Shown: positions 1 to 11,301, numbered from the stretch's first letter. The stretch is 64,000 bases of DNA from Helicostylum pulchrum (GCA_025677825.1 JAIXMO010000001.1:62001-126000); one strand, 5' to 3'. The notes: generated by a model from the sequence alone, not told the origin. Numbers and translations: made by a program.

Positions 1-116
1 GAATAGAAGGGAAAGGTTGGGTGAGGGCAAAAAAAAAGAAAGTATTGATATGAGGGGGTTAAAGATTTATGGATGTAAAAAAAAAAGAGTTGTGCAATGA
101 TAAGGTTTTTTTGTTT

Positions 117-739
117 TTAATCTTCCATTTCCATGTTTTCTGCTTTAGCCTTCTCGGCCTTCATGGCTTGAACTCTCTTCTTGGCTTCAAGAGGAGCTAA
201 TTCAATATTTTGGTTGACAACACGAATATCATCCTCCTTCTCCAAGGCCTTGTTACCGACCATACGGCTCTTGTAGAAAGCACGTTCACGCTTGGAACGA
301 ATCTCTTGAACACGCTTCATGGCCTTGATGGTAGTGGCCATCATGTTACGATCATAACGAACAGGAACATTACGACGCTTCTCAAACTCAAAGGTAGAAT
401 CCTACTCGACAAAAAAAAAACATTAGATCTCCAAAAAAAAAAAAAAAAAAAGATCCAAATAAACTTACAATAACCATTTCCTTTCCACTAGCCTTTCTGA
501 AAGCCTTGGTCCAACGAACCTTACGAGGGTTACGCTTCATTTTGAAATTCTTGTGACATTTAGATCTACAGAAACGGAAAGTCTATCAAAGAAAGAGAAA
601 AAAAGTTAAGATCTAAAAGAATAAAATGCCTTTGCTTTTTTCTGTTTGGGTTTCTTACCTTGCTGTCATTACGAACAAACATGGTACCATGACCAGGATA
701 ACAAGGCCCGGAACAGAAATAACAACGAGTAATATGCAT
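117..739 (-). CDS. RLP24: Ribosome biogenesis protein RLP24 (L24e-like)
   Basis: Three exons on the minus strand: 739-659, 582-469 and 401-117, giving 159 aa. The N-terminus begins [18 protein letters not shown], the L24e-type zinc-binding Cys pairs, followed by [10 protein letters not shown] and [13 protein letters not shown]. The central part NVPVRYDRN / TTIKAMKR / [13 protein letters not shown] is the RLP24 signature that separates it from ribosomal protein eL24. RLP24 is known to join pre-60S particles in the nucleolus and to be swapped for eL24 in the cytoplasm through the AAA-ATPase Drg1. The C-terminal tail is shorter than in yeast (199 aa in total). Both introns have GTAAG donors and sit in phase 0. 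The gene lies near the window edge and is divergent from the RasGEF gene. Family assignment is very secure. Confidence 0.93.
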
Positions 740-1559
740 TACGGTATATGCTTTAAAAAAAAGGGGGTGGAAGGTGTTTGTTGCGGAGAAGACACAATTA
801 TTTTAAAAAAAATATATCCAGGTTTTAAAAAAGGAATCGAAACTAAGCCACGATGAGACTGTTTATCTCTTTTGTAAATATGCATTTTGTATCACGTATA
901 CTTTTTTTTTTCGTTGCGGTTGTGACCTAGCTACATCTAAAAGAAATTTTGAGTAAATAAGATCGAAAAAGATACTTGATCTCCTTTCTTTTTGGCAAGC
1001 TGAGAGAAAATGTTTAGTGTTACGGTAGATTGAAATGATGTCAACAAAAAAAAAAGTAAGTTTTTTTTGGCCTGGATTAAGTAGCGTAATTCTAAGGGGG
1101 TTTTTATACTCTTAATAATTATACAAACATTTTAAACGTAATCTACTTGATTTTCCCCCCTTTCTTTTTTTTAGCCCCTTTTTGTGTCTGGAGCATTTAA
1201 GACAGTGCAACAACAAGCAACGGGTTTTTTTTTAAAAAGATAAATAATACAGTGACATTTTATTGTTTGCATATAAGTTACCTAGCTATCGTAACATAAA
1301 TTACAAAAGTAATATGTGCATACGTATGCGCAAAAAAAAAAAGGTATAGATTACATCGGTAGTAAAAATGGGATCTTTTGTTTCGGGGTTATTTTTTCAA
1401 TTATAATACAAGAAAATTCTTGATCATGTATTGATGCCATGTTTGTGGGCGTGCGTGAGTGTGTTTGTGCACATAATATAAGTTCTTCTTTTATATCCTT
1501 TTTTTTTTCCCTTCTTTTTTCTTTCTTTCTCTCTCTCTTTTTATTTATTTATTAAAATA
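740..1559. other. Intergenic region between divergent RLP24 and RasGEF genes
   Basis: No convincing coding sequence is seen. The stretch has many poly-A/T runs, and pyrimidine-rich tracts (TTTCTTTCTCTC) lie directly upstream of the RasGEF start. It presumably holds the promoters of both divergent genes. No RNA gene was recognised. Confidence 0.5.
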
Positions 1560-4500
1560 ATGGAAGATACTGCACGTGTAATATTAAATAAATTAAAGTT
1601 AGTTGATCCTACAACAACGACAACAACTTTTTGTTCAGCATACCAGCAAAGTGCAGAGGTACTATACACTACGTAAAAAAAAAAAAAAGAGAGAAAATAG
1701 AGAGTATATTAATATCTAATAGAAACAAATAATTAATAATTAGATAAGACAGTTATGGATTTCAGTAGGATCATCCATTCATACGATACTTACTATTACC
1801 TCGACTACTTTTTCAATCAACCCACTCGATGCGTCGTCTCAAATCATATCTGTGCTTAGTGCATCTACGCTACTTTCTTCCATCATTCATGCAATCATAA
1901 CGACGCAGAAACGCTTAAATAAATCGGACGAAAACATTGAAAGTATCATAAAAAAGGAGATGCAGGTTATATTGTATCATATTCAAATATTAAAACAAGA
2001 TTTAAATCAATCAACCATTAGAGAAGTAAAAGAAACAAAATGTTATTACATGTCTTTTACTGTGAGTTAATTCCTTCTTTTTTAAAACAAATAGTCTGCT
2101 CAAGAAGCTATTATTCATCATACGGATATTTTGGTGGACTCTTTAGTAGCCTTTTCATTATCTCCATTGAATAATGCACAATTTCAACTACACCCATACA
2201 AAGGTAATAATTATCTCTTTTTTTTTTATTAAAATATGTACATGTAAATATATTTACAACACTGTACGGAAAAAAAAAGGAGGGAATAAAAAAGAGGTCT
2301 TTCTTGTAAGAAAAAAGAGGCATAAATTATAGTTGCGTGCAATCATAAATATTATACAGGTCCAGAGTGTGTTTATATATCAGGGGAGCGCATAATAATA
2401 ATAAAAGGGATTAAAATGAGGGAGATATAAAGGGTTCTTATTTGACTGACGTGTATAAACATTCTACTACTACTTAGTTTCACCGTCTACTTCTTTCCCC
2501 AGAAGACATTCACAACCTAGTTCGTTTACAAGAAAGAACTCTTCAGATGAATTAATGACAAAAACTTTATCTCATCATCAGTACGATAGTAATAACAGTC
2601 TTAATTCAAATGCAAGTAGCAGGTATATAACTACACAAGTATATAACTATATCAAGACAATTAAATTTTTATTTTATTTCTATCGTTAGTAGAGAAAAGT
2701 CAGATACAGGTATTTTGAGTATTTTTTTTTTTTTTTTTTTTACTCGCATAATCTTGTTTTACTTGTTTTACTTACATTTTCTTTGTAGTCGGTAAAAAAT
2801 TCATGCGAAGTATCAATTCACTGAAATCTCGTCCTGCATTTCAAATGACTTTATTACCGAACCGTCATTCCATTGAACCGAGTACCGATCACCCACCGAA
2901 GAAGAAACGTACATTTTACGATCAACGTGCTAGTCAGATAATATCTGAAGTAGAAGAAGATCCCGATAACAGCGATGATAACTGCTGGGATAACGATTCC
3001 ACCAGTTCCAGTAACTCGAACGCTCTTTTACAAACAAAACCCACAACTCTTCGATTTGTATTAAACACTAATAATAAACGCCAGCAGCAACAACAACTTT
3101 CTTCAAAACGTTCTTCAGCAAGAGGAATTAAAGATTTATTTCAATTCGCTCCAAAAGACGATTTAAGAAAAAAGAGAGAAAGTTTAGGTAACTTGTTTAA
3201 CAGTAATACAAAGAACAAACAGGTAAACGCCTTATAGTCACAATAGATACATACACATATATTGAATTCTTTCTCCTTTTTTTTATCTTTTTTTTCTTTG
3301 TAAATAGTCGATAACAAAAGAAGTTGAAGGTATGATGCAGGGATCTACCTATTCTTCTTCTGCTTCCACTTCTACGTCCTCTGCAGAGAGTACAACCAAA
3401 TACATGAAAACAAGCGAAAAAGTAGAAATCAATCGACACTATTTAGTATCGCCCACCTCAAAGCAGACCAATATTCTTTGGTCCGTAGAAGAAGATCAGC
3501 ATCTTGTAGGTCAAGAAGAAGAAGAAGAAGAAGGTTATAATATTCACGATTCCGCCATATCCTCCATGGAAGAAGACATCTACCATCCAGGCTCTGTAAC
3601 CGTACGAAAGAAAAACAGTCGTAAAAGACGTAGCAATGGTTCTTTGATAGCACCTTCTTCATTAGCTCCATCTGCATTGCTATCATCTACACCAATGACC
3701 AGAAACAACTCTCCATTACCTCCTTTACCTACTGTTGAAAATTTCTTGACAATCATGGACGCACCAGCCTCACCGGACTCGTCGTACTTTTCAGCTAGAT
3801 CTACCTCCTCTTCTTCGTCATCGCAATCCACTTTAAACTCTATTTCACTTGACGACGTGACAGATAATTTGGCTAAAGCACAGATTTCTAGCTCACATGC
3901 TGGTTCACAAAGCGACGAGAAACCAGATGCGTATGCGATGCAAGTGGACAGCCCGCCTACTCCGCCTCCCAAAGATCGTCTATCTGCAGCAGTTGACAGA
4001 ATGGACATTGAGAAAAACTTGACGGACACTCACAGTATCGCTAACAAACAACAAAAACGTACCAATAGTCTTGTATTGAAAAGAAATTCGGCGACAGAAA
4101 TGAGAATTACAACAACAGGCGTTCAGAAACATTCAAAGTATCCTCCACCAAAATCGGCTGACGCCAACTTGAGCCAGATGAGACCTCCTATACCGCCTCG
4201 CACAAGCAGTATGCCGTTACCGCCAACACCCCCAAAGAGTGCTGGTGCCGTTCCACCGTTACCAGCCGGTGCCAAGAAAAAGGCAAGTGCGTACAGTAGA
4301 AGATCATCTACCAAGACACTGGACGAAAGTACAACTTGGAGTGCGTTATTAGGAAGTACCAGTAATAAAAAAGACGAGCTTATGAAACGAGCCAAATTGG
4401 GTAGATCGTTAGGTACAGCAACCGGCCCATCGAAAAAAATCAAAAAATCAGATAGCAGTAAATTACTCAAGGTGACAGAGAATGGCAATATCGTCTTGTT

Positions 4501-6112
4501 TTTCGAAATGATTGAAGGTAGATTACAAGCTATTGCGGGAACAAAATGCAAATTGTTTGAGAGGTTGGCAGATGAGACAGCTCAAGATGAAGAATATGTT
4601 GATATTTATTTAATGAGCCATGCTCATTTCATCAGTTCGTTGGAGTTGTTGAACCTGTTAATCAACCGATTTCATCTAGAACCGTCACCGGGTGAAGATG
4701 AATACTTTAGAAAGTGGCAGTTTTTGATACAAACCAAGTAAGTTTTTTTTTTTCCTCCTTCGCGAGTGTACTTTGTAAGCTTATTTTGTTTTTTCCTTTT
4801 TAAAAGAGTTTTAAACGTAATTGAACGATGGATATTATTTTATTACCAAGACTTTAAATACAATGAAGCACTTGAAAAGAGATTAAATGCATTTTTATAC
4901 TACGATCCTCTTTTACTTGGTATACAATTCAAACAACAACTAGAAAAAATACGGTCCAGCTTGAAATATCAAATCACCCAATTTTCAGAGGGACAACATC
5001 AAATTATTCGACTTTTAGCCAACTCTACTCAAATTCAAGGCAACAATAATCATTCAAATTTCAATTTTCATTTTCCGTTTGTTAATAGTAATCATACACC
5101 TCCACTTCCACCTGTACATTTTACTAATAGTCCTAGGCGTCCCTCAAATGGGTTGTTTAACTTGACGTCCTTATCCACTCCGCCAGATTCGCCTTGTGTC
5201 TCTTATGCAAATACAACTGGTTTGTATACCTCATTTGCTTCGTTAGAGTCAAAAGATATTGCAAGATACCTTACTTTGGCAGATTATTATTTATTTAAAT
5301 CTATTCAAGCACACGGGTTATTAAATAACCAAAAAATTAAGAGAGAGCTCGATGTTGATTATGTCGAGTTGATGACAAAGAGAGCAAACATGGTGAGTTT
5401 AGAATATGCTCAAGATATAAAAAGGTTAACCTGTTTTTTTTTATAGTTGAGTCATTGGGTTGTGCATGAAATATGTAGTATATCTTTTTTCAAGCCCAAA
5501 AGAGCTTTACTTAAAAAGTTTATTGAAATAGCCAAGGTAAAATATATTCATTCAAACTGTGATAAGTAACTAATTTTTTCTCTCTCTCTTTTAAAGCTTT
5601 GCTTGGAGTTAAATAATTTCCATACTTGCATGGTTATTACGATGGGATTATCAAGCGCACCAAAATTAAAAGATATCTGGGAATCACTTTCGAATCGAGA
5701 CATGAATACATTTGCTAGCTTACAGAAGTTACTGGACGTCAGTTTGAATATGCGTCATTATCGCCAAAAAATTCAATTAGTCAAATCACCGTCCGTACCC
5801 TTTTTACCCGTAGTACTAAAAGACCAAACGTTTTATAACGAAAATTCCACGTTTTCTATTCACCACCCGGAACTGATCAACTTTTCTAAATTTCGATCGA
5901 TTCGTCAGTTTGTAGAAAAAATGAAGTTGATGACACACGAACCTTACTGGTTTGCTAACGATCTGACAAGATACCCGTTCTTTCCTACGCCAAATAATCC
6001 AAGCCCAGTAACTCATAACGGTCAATTAGATAGTATAGGCGACTGGTTAGAAAGTAGATTAGCTAAAGTTGAAGACTGCTATCTTCATTGTGATTTATTA
6101 TTAAATATGTAA
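1560..6112 (+). CDS. Ras guanine-nucleotide exchange factor (RasGEF_N + RasGEF)
   Basis: Ten exons deduced: 1560-1658, 1744-2061, 2095-2203, 2478-2622, 2690-2709, 2789-3222, 3308-4737, 4807-5392, 5447-5536 and 5597-6112. They join in frame to 1,248 aa. The N-terminal third is Ser/Thr-rich with likely phospho-sites (PRRHS, TRKNS) and Pro-rich SH3-ligand-like stretches (PPIPPR, PPTPP) near residues 650-700. A REM/RasGEF_N domain (about 755-880) contains GNIVLFFEMIEGRL and LINRFHLEPSP. The catalytic CDC25-like domain (about 995-1235) shows LELNNFHTCMVITMGLSS, PSVPFLPVVLKD and ELINFSKFRSIR, the conserved SCR motifs. The family activates Ras-type GTPases at membranes. No N-terminal SH3 domain is seen, unlike yeast Cdc25. 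The first exons carry no recognisable domain, and the 20-nt exon at 2690-2709 is the least certain piece. The stop lies 2 bp from that of the convergent shugoshin gene. Confidence 0.85.
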
Positions 6113-6114
6113 TT

Positions 6115-6480
6115 TTATGTTTCGTTTCCAAAAGTAAATGGATCCCCCTTTCTCAGTTTAGACTTTGAGCTTGGTAAAACATAATTTACAGCTTTGGTAC
6201 TTCTTTTTGAATGAATAATGTCTTTTGGCTCCTCTGCTATAGATTTCTTTTTACGAGGTTCCTTTTTTCGAAGTATGGTCATAGAAGGTTTAAGTTTTCG
6301 AACGAGCCTATTTTTCTTCTTGGCCTTTGATTTCTCTATACAATATTTAATATTGTCTCTCTGTAAAACTTCAATAATACTTTCTAAAACATTAATACGT
6401 TCATGAAGTTTAACATTTTGTCGTATAATCTCGTTATTTTGCTCTTTATATTTTAACTGTTCGTTTGTTGTCGCACACAT
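6115..6480 (-). CDS. Miniature shugoshin-like protein (121 aa)
   Basis: Single exon, ATG at 6480. Residues about 13-50 form a coiled coil (IIRQNVKLHERINVLESII) like the N-terminal homodimer/PP2A-binding helix of shugoshins. Residues about 92-111 carry the basic shugoshin C-terminal motif (KRSTKAVNYVLPS, KSKLRK), matching the known R-S-x-R-x-x-K-x-V-x-Y-x-x-P-S pattern that binds phosphorylated histone H2A. Between them is a Lys/Arg-rich linker. Shugoshins recruit PP2A-B56 to protect centromeric cohesin. Typical fungal members exceed 300 aa, so this one is essentially the two conserved ends fused by a short linker. Its 3' end is 2 bp from the RasGEF stop, so the transcripts must overlap. A 90-bp gap separates its ATG from the next gene on the plus strand. 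Confidence 0.75.
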   Translation of the reverse strand: MCATTNEQLKYKEQNNEIIRQNVKLHERINVLESIIEVLQRDNIKYCIEKSKAKKKNRLVRKLKPSMTILRKKEPRKKKSIAEEPKDIIHSKRSTKAVNYVLPSSKSKLRKGDPFTFGNET

Positions 6481-6570
6481 ATTTTTTTTTTTTTTTTAAA
6501 AGAGAGAGAGCAAAAAACATGTCACAACTCTCGGCCCCCCTTTTTTTTTCTATTCTTCTCTTAAAACGAT

Positions 6571-7774
6571 ATGTTGCCAAACTATTTTAAATATGGATTA
6601 TCCGTAGGCTTTATGGGCTTAATCATTTTAATTTCATATGTCGAGTTAAACAAGAACACCATTACACCAAAGAAAACGTCAGCAGATTACTTTGTTGAAG
6701 ATCAGCATTTTTTTAGTAATTCATCATCAGTGAATCCAACCGTGGATGGTTGCAATTGTTTATTTTCTACCGAGAATATGACACTTGTACCTCACGGTGA
6801 AAACGTACCTGTATTTATACCTGACGCCTTATCGCCCATGGAACCTGATATTCTGGATAAAATCGCAGCTAATCGTCGTGATGACGGGATTTTAATTACA
6901 ATCGCTGGTTACGCCATGCGAAATGAGTTATATAACTGGATTGAACTACTGAAAGAAGCACGAGAAGATTCATTTATAGTGTTCTGTACCGACCCAAAGT
7001 TATATCTTCATTTAATCGTAGCTGGCTACGAAGATAAGGCTGTGCTTATCCCTGATGACTGGTTCATAAGCGATTTAGAGTTATTTAGAAGCACCGAAAA
7101 TAATATGCTGGATAACTATTTACCAAGATTATCCCATATCAAGACTTGGGTATTACAACGATTGTCCTATGTGAAAAATGTCAATAATGTGTTTTTGCTG
7201 GATGTTAACCAGATTATGGTTCATGCTAGAACAAGAGAATATCTTCAAACGCTGTTACATATTCGTTGGGATACGCAACTTATCACTACCCAAGATAGTT
7301 TAGACCAGCATGTATTCAATACCGGATTAATCATGATGCGTACAGATGCAGGTGAGGCTAAGCGACTACTTGAAAATACAGTTCAAATTCAAGAGATAAA
7401 ACCTGGATTAACTCAACAAGAAGCCTTAAATAAAGCTATGGACAAAATGGAATTACATGTTAAAACTGGAATGACAGTTTTATTAGATGTGCTGCATTTT
7501 CCTAATGGTATCGGTTACTTTGAGAATAATCTTTCTGGTTCAAAGGGAATTGAACCTTATATTATTCATATTAACCACAAGGTAATACAATTTTTTTTTT
7601 CTTCTAGTTTGATTTCAAAAAAAGGAAGCTAACTTGTTTTATTTATAGTTTGGAGAAGACAGAAGAGAATTGTTAAAACTAAATGGGTTTTGGAAACTAG
7701 ACCAAGAATATATTGATTCGTTAAGTGAACAAGTAGAAGATATCATGAAACGAAGAGAAGAGGCATCATCCTAA
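6571..7774 (+). CDS. Type II membrane nucleotide-diphosphosugar transferase-like protein
   Basis: Two exons, 6571-7581 and 7649-7774, giving 378 aa. Residues about 8-27 form a single N-terminal signal anchor (YGLSVGFMGLIILISYVEL), so a Golgi/ER-lumenal catalytic part is expected. The body resembles the Nucleotid_trans family (PF03407, GT77-like): LSYVKNVNNVFLLDVNQIMV, then HVFNTGLIMMRTDAGEAKRL, which corresponds to the family's F-N-T-G-xx block. The usual acidic DxD metal/nucleotide motif is expected in the strand before this block, but D211-V212-N213 is found, so the motif looks degenerate. It is probably a glycosyltransferase or a diverged, possibly inactive paralogue; the sugar and acceptor are unknown. 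The intron is phase 0 with a GTAATA donor. Confidence 0.7.
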
Positions 7775-8344
7775 TTAATAATCAACATTTTATCAAACTA
7801 CTACTTTTACGCATACTTTTTTTCTCTACTCATTTTACCAACAAAAAGATGTCATAAAAGCACTCAGTGAACATCTATATTTTTTAATCCTAATAAATAC
7901 ATTTTTATAATAAATGTTTGAAATGGTTCTAGTTAACGTTTGAGCTCTTGCAGAAAAAGATATACATGGTATATTTATTGGTACAATAGCTTGGGTGGGC
8001 GTGCACTTTCAGCTTTAAATGGTATAAATTACAGCCAATAAAATTATTTCCACACCAGTTTTTTATGTGCATTTGTTAAGTAAACAGAAATTTGTAGTTC
8101 CAGTTTTTTTTTTATAGTGTTAATCTATAGATAGTGCGGTAAAATTTAAAAAGAGTACAATAAGGTAATAGTAAGAAAAGTGAACATAGTTTCCTGTTTT
8201 AAAGGTAGAAAGACTTGAGAAATAAGATAAAAGGTTCAAGTAAAAAGTACAACCGAAAGTAAGATCCAAGGGAATTCAGGTACAAAATAAAATAAAAAGT
8301 AAAGATAAACTAAAAGAGCTTAATTTAAAGGACTTTTGTTTTTC
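7775..8344. other. Non-coding stretch downstream of the transferase gene
   Basis: AT-rich sequence with a poly-A-signal-like AATAAA region near 7890-7915 and no supported ORF or RNA gene. Confidence 0.4.
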
Positions 8345-8402
8345 GAAGTAGAATAAATGACGGTGAAGTAGAATAAATGAAGTTTTCAAGTAGAATAAAT
8401 GA
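8345..8402. repeat. Three direct copies of AAGTAGAATAAATGA
   Basis: The 15-bp word AAGTAGAATAAATGA occurs three times within 58 bp, separated by 5 and about 7 bp. It lies next to a decayed coding region and may be a local replication product. Confidence 0.75.
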
Positions 8403-8403
8403 A

Positions 8404-8990
8404 TTACATTTTTATTGTAACTAGTCCCAACTTTTCTAAACGCAATCGGTTCTGGTGTCCCAAACTTAAATACGATAAAATGGATAATGCGTTAGAGATT
8501 ACAGTTGGGGTTACGATTGTAGCCCTCGTCCACCACATGGGTTTACGAACGGTGTAATTCGTGCGGGAACAAGGAGAAAAGTATGAGTTTGACACACCGG
8601 TAAGTAACAGAAATATCCCGATCGAGAAGCCAGCACAACGTAGTAAAAACGGTTGTCAGGATAGAGATATGCAATTTCACTTCATAAGTCTTTTTCTTGG
8701 TGTAAGCTTAACATCCTTAAAAAAAAGAAGTTGGTAAACAGTTAATTAGTTTACGATTAAATCCTTTATTACTTATCCTGTTTAAAAGTAGGTGGAAATA
8801 CCAACTGGATGGATAGTCATGGGAACGACACGAATGTCACCACACAACAGAAATCTTTTCGTCGGTGCAAGGATAGCTCCCAAGTATTATCTCAGCTGCT
8901 TGGACTTTGCATGTTCTGTCTTTCTAAGACCTTTAACAGCGGATGCAATTTCGTCGCCTTAGCTTTTTATCGGCCAAGTCACATCTCGTA
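8404..8990 (-). pseudogene. Decayed coding region of unknown origin
   Basis: Base composition is clearly less AT-rich than the flanks. The minus strand translates into protein-like blocks broken by in-frame stops: roughly 8990-8770 reads GDEIASAVKGLRKTEHAKSK, then a stop, then YLGAILAPTKRFLLCGDIRV. A second block at 8595-8404 reads RKPMWWTRATIVTPTVISNA and SYLSLGHQNRLRLEKLG. I do not recognise the family. The stops and the neighbouring (AAC)n tract at about 8998-9017 suggest a mobile-element or gene relic rather than a spliced gene. Confidence 0.45.
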
Positions 8991-9030
8991 AGGTGACAAC
9001 AACAACAACAACAACAAAAAGCCGTTTATT

Positions 9031-9089
9031 TTGGTCAATTGACGTTTAAAAAAATGACCAAATGAAGTTAAAAAAAAATGACCAATTGA
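9031..9089. repeat. TGACCAA-type repeat, related copy at 31388
   Basis: Contains three near-copies of a GACCAA(A/T)TGA-like word separated by poly-A. The segment ATGACCAAATGAAGTT + A-tract + TGACCAATTGA reappears with few changes at about 31388-31422, so it is dispersed. It could be an element end. Confidence 0.5.
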
Positions 9090-9801
9090 GCATATATCTA
9101 GTGTCGATTCTTAGCGTCGTCGATACGAGTATAAATGAAGGGATGGTTTGGCCGATATTTTTTCGCTCAAGGTACCGACATACAGAACGGAAATGGGTTT
9201 GTACGTACGCTGTAAGATTCGGAGATCTATATATCAGCGTGTTCACGGTTTTCGCTTAAACTTGTAGAGTACGTTATAGTTAATGCCTTGATCACATCAC
9301 ATAAACTTTAGAATACGTATAACCTAATAATGTTTTGTACGGCTTTTCTAATGTATCTAGAAAGTTAGAAAAGAAACCGGGAAATGATAAATATAGAATA
9401 ATATGTACAGTAAACCGATTGGAGTTGCAGACTAACCATTTGTTTTTTTTTAAAAAAAGTATGAATGTTTTCTGCTTCGCCGACATAAACTAAGAATGTA
9501 AATTGACTTTTCCATTTGTATACTTTGTTAAATGGCGTATTACTACTTTATAAATAAACAAAAATAATTAAATATGTGATAATTCCATACTGTGTTTTAT
9601 TACGTATATTTCTCTCTCTCTGAAATAGTAACAAGACTTTTATTGTTATAGATATTATTGTAAGTTTATATTAACCTTTGTATATACTGTCATAAAAACT
9701 CCATGTAACAAGTAAGATGATTTATAATTTTACTTTACGGGATCCTCTAACGTGTAAATTAACCTCCTTGATTTTCAATCCTTCTTTTTTTTAAAAAAAG
9801 G

Positions 9802-9809
9802 TATAAATA
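9802..9809 (+). promoter_or_regulatory. TATA box of CBM14 pseudogene copy
   Basis: TATAAATA 48 bp upstream of the ATG at 9850. A T-run/A-run (CTTTTTTTTAAAAAAAGG) precedes it. The same layout and spacing are found before the intact gene at 19372, showing that the duplicated unit included the promoter. Confidence 0.55.
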
Positions 9810-9849
9810 TAAATAATTTATTTAACAATATTAAGAATTTATCTCAAAA

Positions 9850-10110
9850 ATGTAAAAAACAAGTATTCTTATCTCTGCTTTCCTCCTCGCTGTTGTTAGT
9901 TCAGAAGAGATACCCTTTTTTTGTGCAGATGAAAATGGCGAATCTATTACTCATCAGCTTTTTGCTACTAATGACGACTGTGAATCATATCATGACTGTC
10001 TTGATGGTGACGGAGAAAAAAAGAAATGTCCCCAAGGGTTAAAAGTTTAACGTCCAAACGCGAAGTTGTACAGATCCTGAATTTGTTGACTGTAACGCTC
10101 GAGATTGCTT
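9850..10110 (+). pseudogene. CBM14 (chitin-binding type-2) secreted protein pseudogene
   Basis: The ATG at 9850 is followed immediately by TAA, where the intact paralogue at 19372 has CAA (Gln). Downstream the frame reads a signal-peptide-like KTSILISAFLLAVVSS and then the CBM14 pattern (DDCESYHDCLDGDGEKKKCP). A one-base frameshift near 10040 is needed to continue into KFNVQTRSCTDPEFVDCN. All six CBM14 cysteines are still recognisable, so inactivation looks recent. It lies about 9 kb from the main cluster. Confidence 0.75.
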
Positions 10111-11301
10111 CACACTCATTTAAATATGCCTCCATATACAGTGGTTCTACTATCAATATAAGGGATCAGTGAAAAAGTTTGAAATAAAAAAATAAATTTG
10201 CGTACCTTTTTTTGCAGAATTTTTTTTCTTACCTGTAAAAATGTAAATCTCTTTAGAAAAGAGAAACCGTGTATGAGACAGCGATGTGGAGAAATAAGGG
10301 TTCGCATGTCGGAGTGATCTTCATAGCTTAGCAGAGATATCTTATACCGCTTGAATTATTCTAGCTTATACATAGTAGGTCTTCACATAGTCAATGAACG
10401 TTCGTTTTTTTATGAATGTTTGTTTTTGATTCCTTTTTTCAAAACCCTTACATGGATAATTTCTTTATAAACTTTAATCCGTCTACCCGACTCTCGAGCA
10501 GGGTAGACAGGATTGGCTCTCATCCCTTTCGGGATTCCCTAAAAGGATGTCTAAAAACGATTATGCGAGGACCTAGTGTTTCGGTATCTTGTAACTTTTG
10601 ATGTTTGGTCTAGGCTTTTAACTAGAGCCCAGAATTGCGCAATTGTACATTCGATTGGTATGAAAAAGGTAACACTATCCACAACATAAAGTAATCCTAT
10701 TTCTTAGCTGTGTTTGGGTGTCTCGTCCAGTTCTAGTAGAATTTATTTGACACTTGAATGATTAAATTGACGTTAAATTTATATGTAAACTTCACTGGAA
10801 CAGAGATTTAAAGCTGATGGTAAATAGAATTAAAAAGGTTTAATCTTGGCTGAGTTTGCTATTTGATAGTCGATTGTTTAATGCTTGTAGTAATTTATTT
10901 TACTTTTGAGAAAGTATCGAATTCTTGTATGATTTCAAAGGTGTTTGTTTAAGTATAACAAAAGAAAAAAAGCAGGGAAACTTTTGACGAAGGGTAGATA
11001 GTATTTCAAAAGAATCTTACTCTCGAATGAATGAAACATCCCCCAGAGCCGGAAATAGCTATTTCGTTTTATTTTTTGACAGGAAATACCTTCATCATGT
11101 TATTTCTCAAGTGTACATGCGCATATATCGAGACTGCTTTTGTGAACGGACGATTTAAGTCTATTCACTAAAACGACGAGCGGAGTGTACACAGAGAAAG
11201 AAAGAGAGCGAGCGAGAAAAACGCATCTAAAAATGAAGGCTGCTGCCTCTTACTTTATTGTTTACGTCTTTCTTTCTTTTTAATTTTATCTTGCAAAGAG
11301 T
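10111..11301. other. Gene-poor interval before MIOS
   Basis: No supported gene. Around 10470-10600 the composition is less AT-rich and contains a strong hairpin (listed separately). The remainder is AT-rich sequence, presumably including the MIOS promoter. Confidence 0.4.
10481..10508. repeat. Inverted repeat GTCTACCC / GGGTAGAC
   Basis: Perfect 8-bp arms at 10481-10488 and 10501-10508 with a 12-nt loop. A second small hairpin, ATCCC-TTTC-GGGAT, follows about 20 bp downstream. It could form a structured RNA or be a relic of an element end. Confidence 0.6.

Noticed and set aside
3580..4029. 149-aa minus-strand ORF antisense to the RasGEF
   Set aside because: It is a shadow of the Ser/Pro-rich coding strand. 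Its composition mirrors the plus frame and it has no independent motif.
4123..4551. 142-aa minus-strand ORF antisense to the RasGEF
   Set aside because: Lies wholly within the exon encoding the Pro-rich linker and REM start; a reverse-complement artefact.
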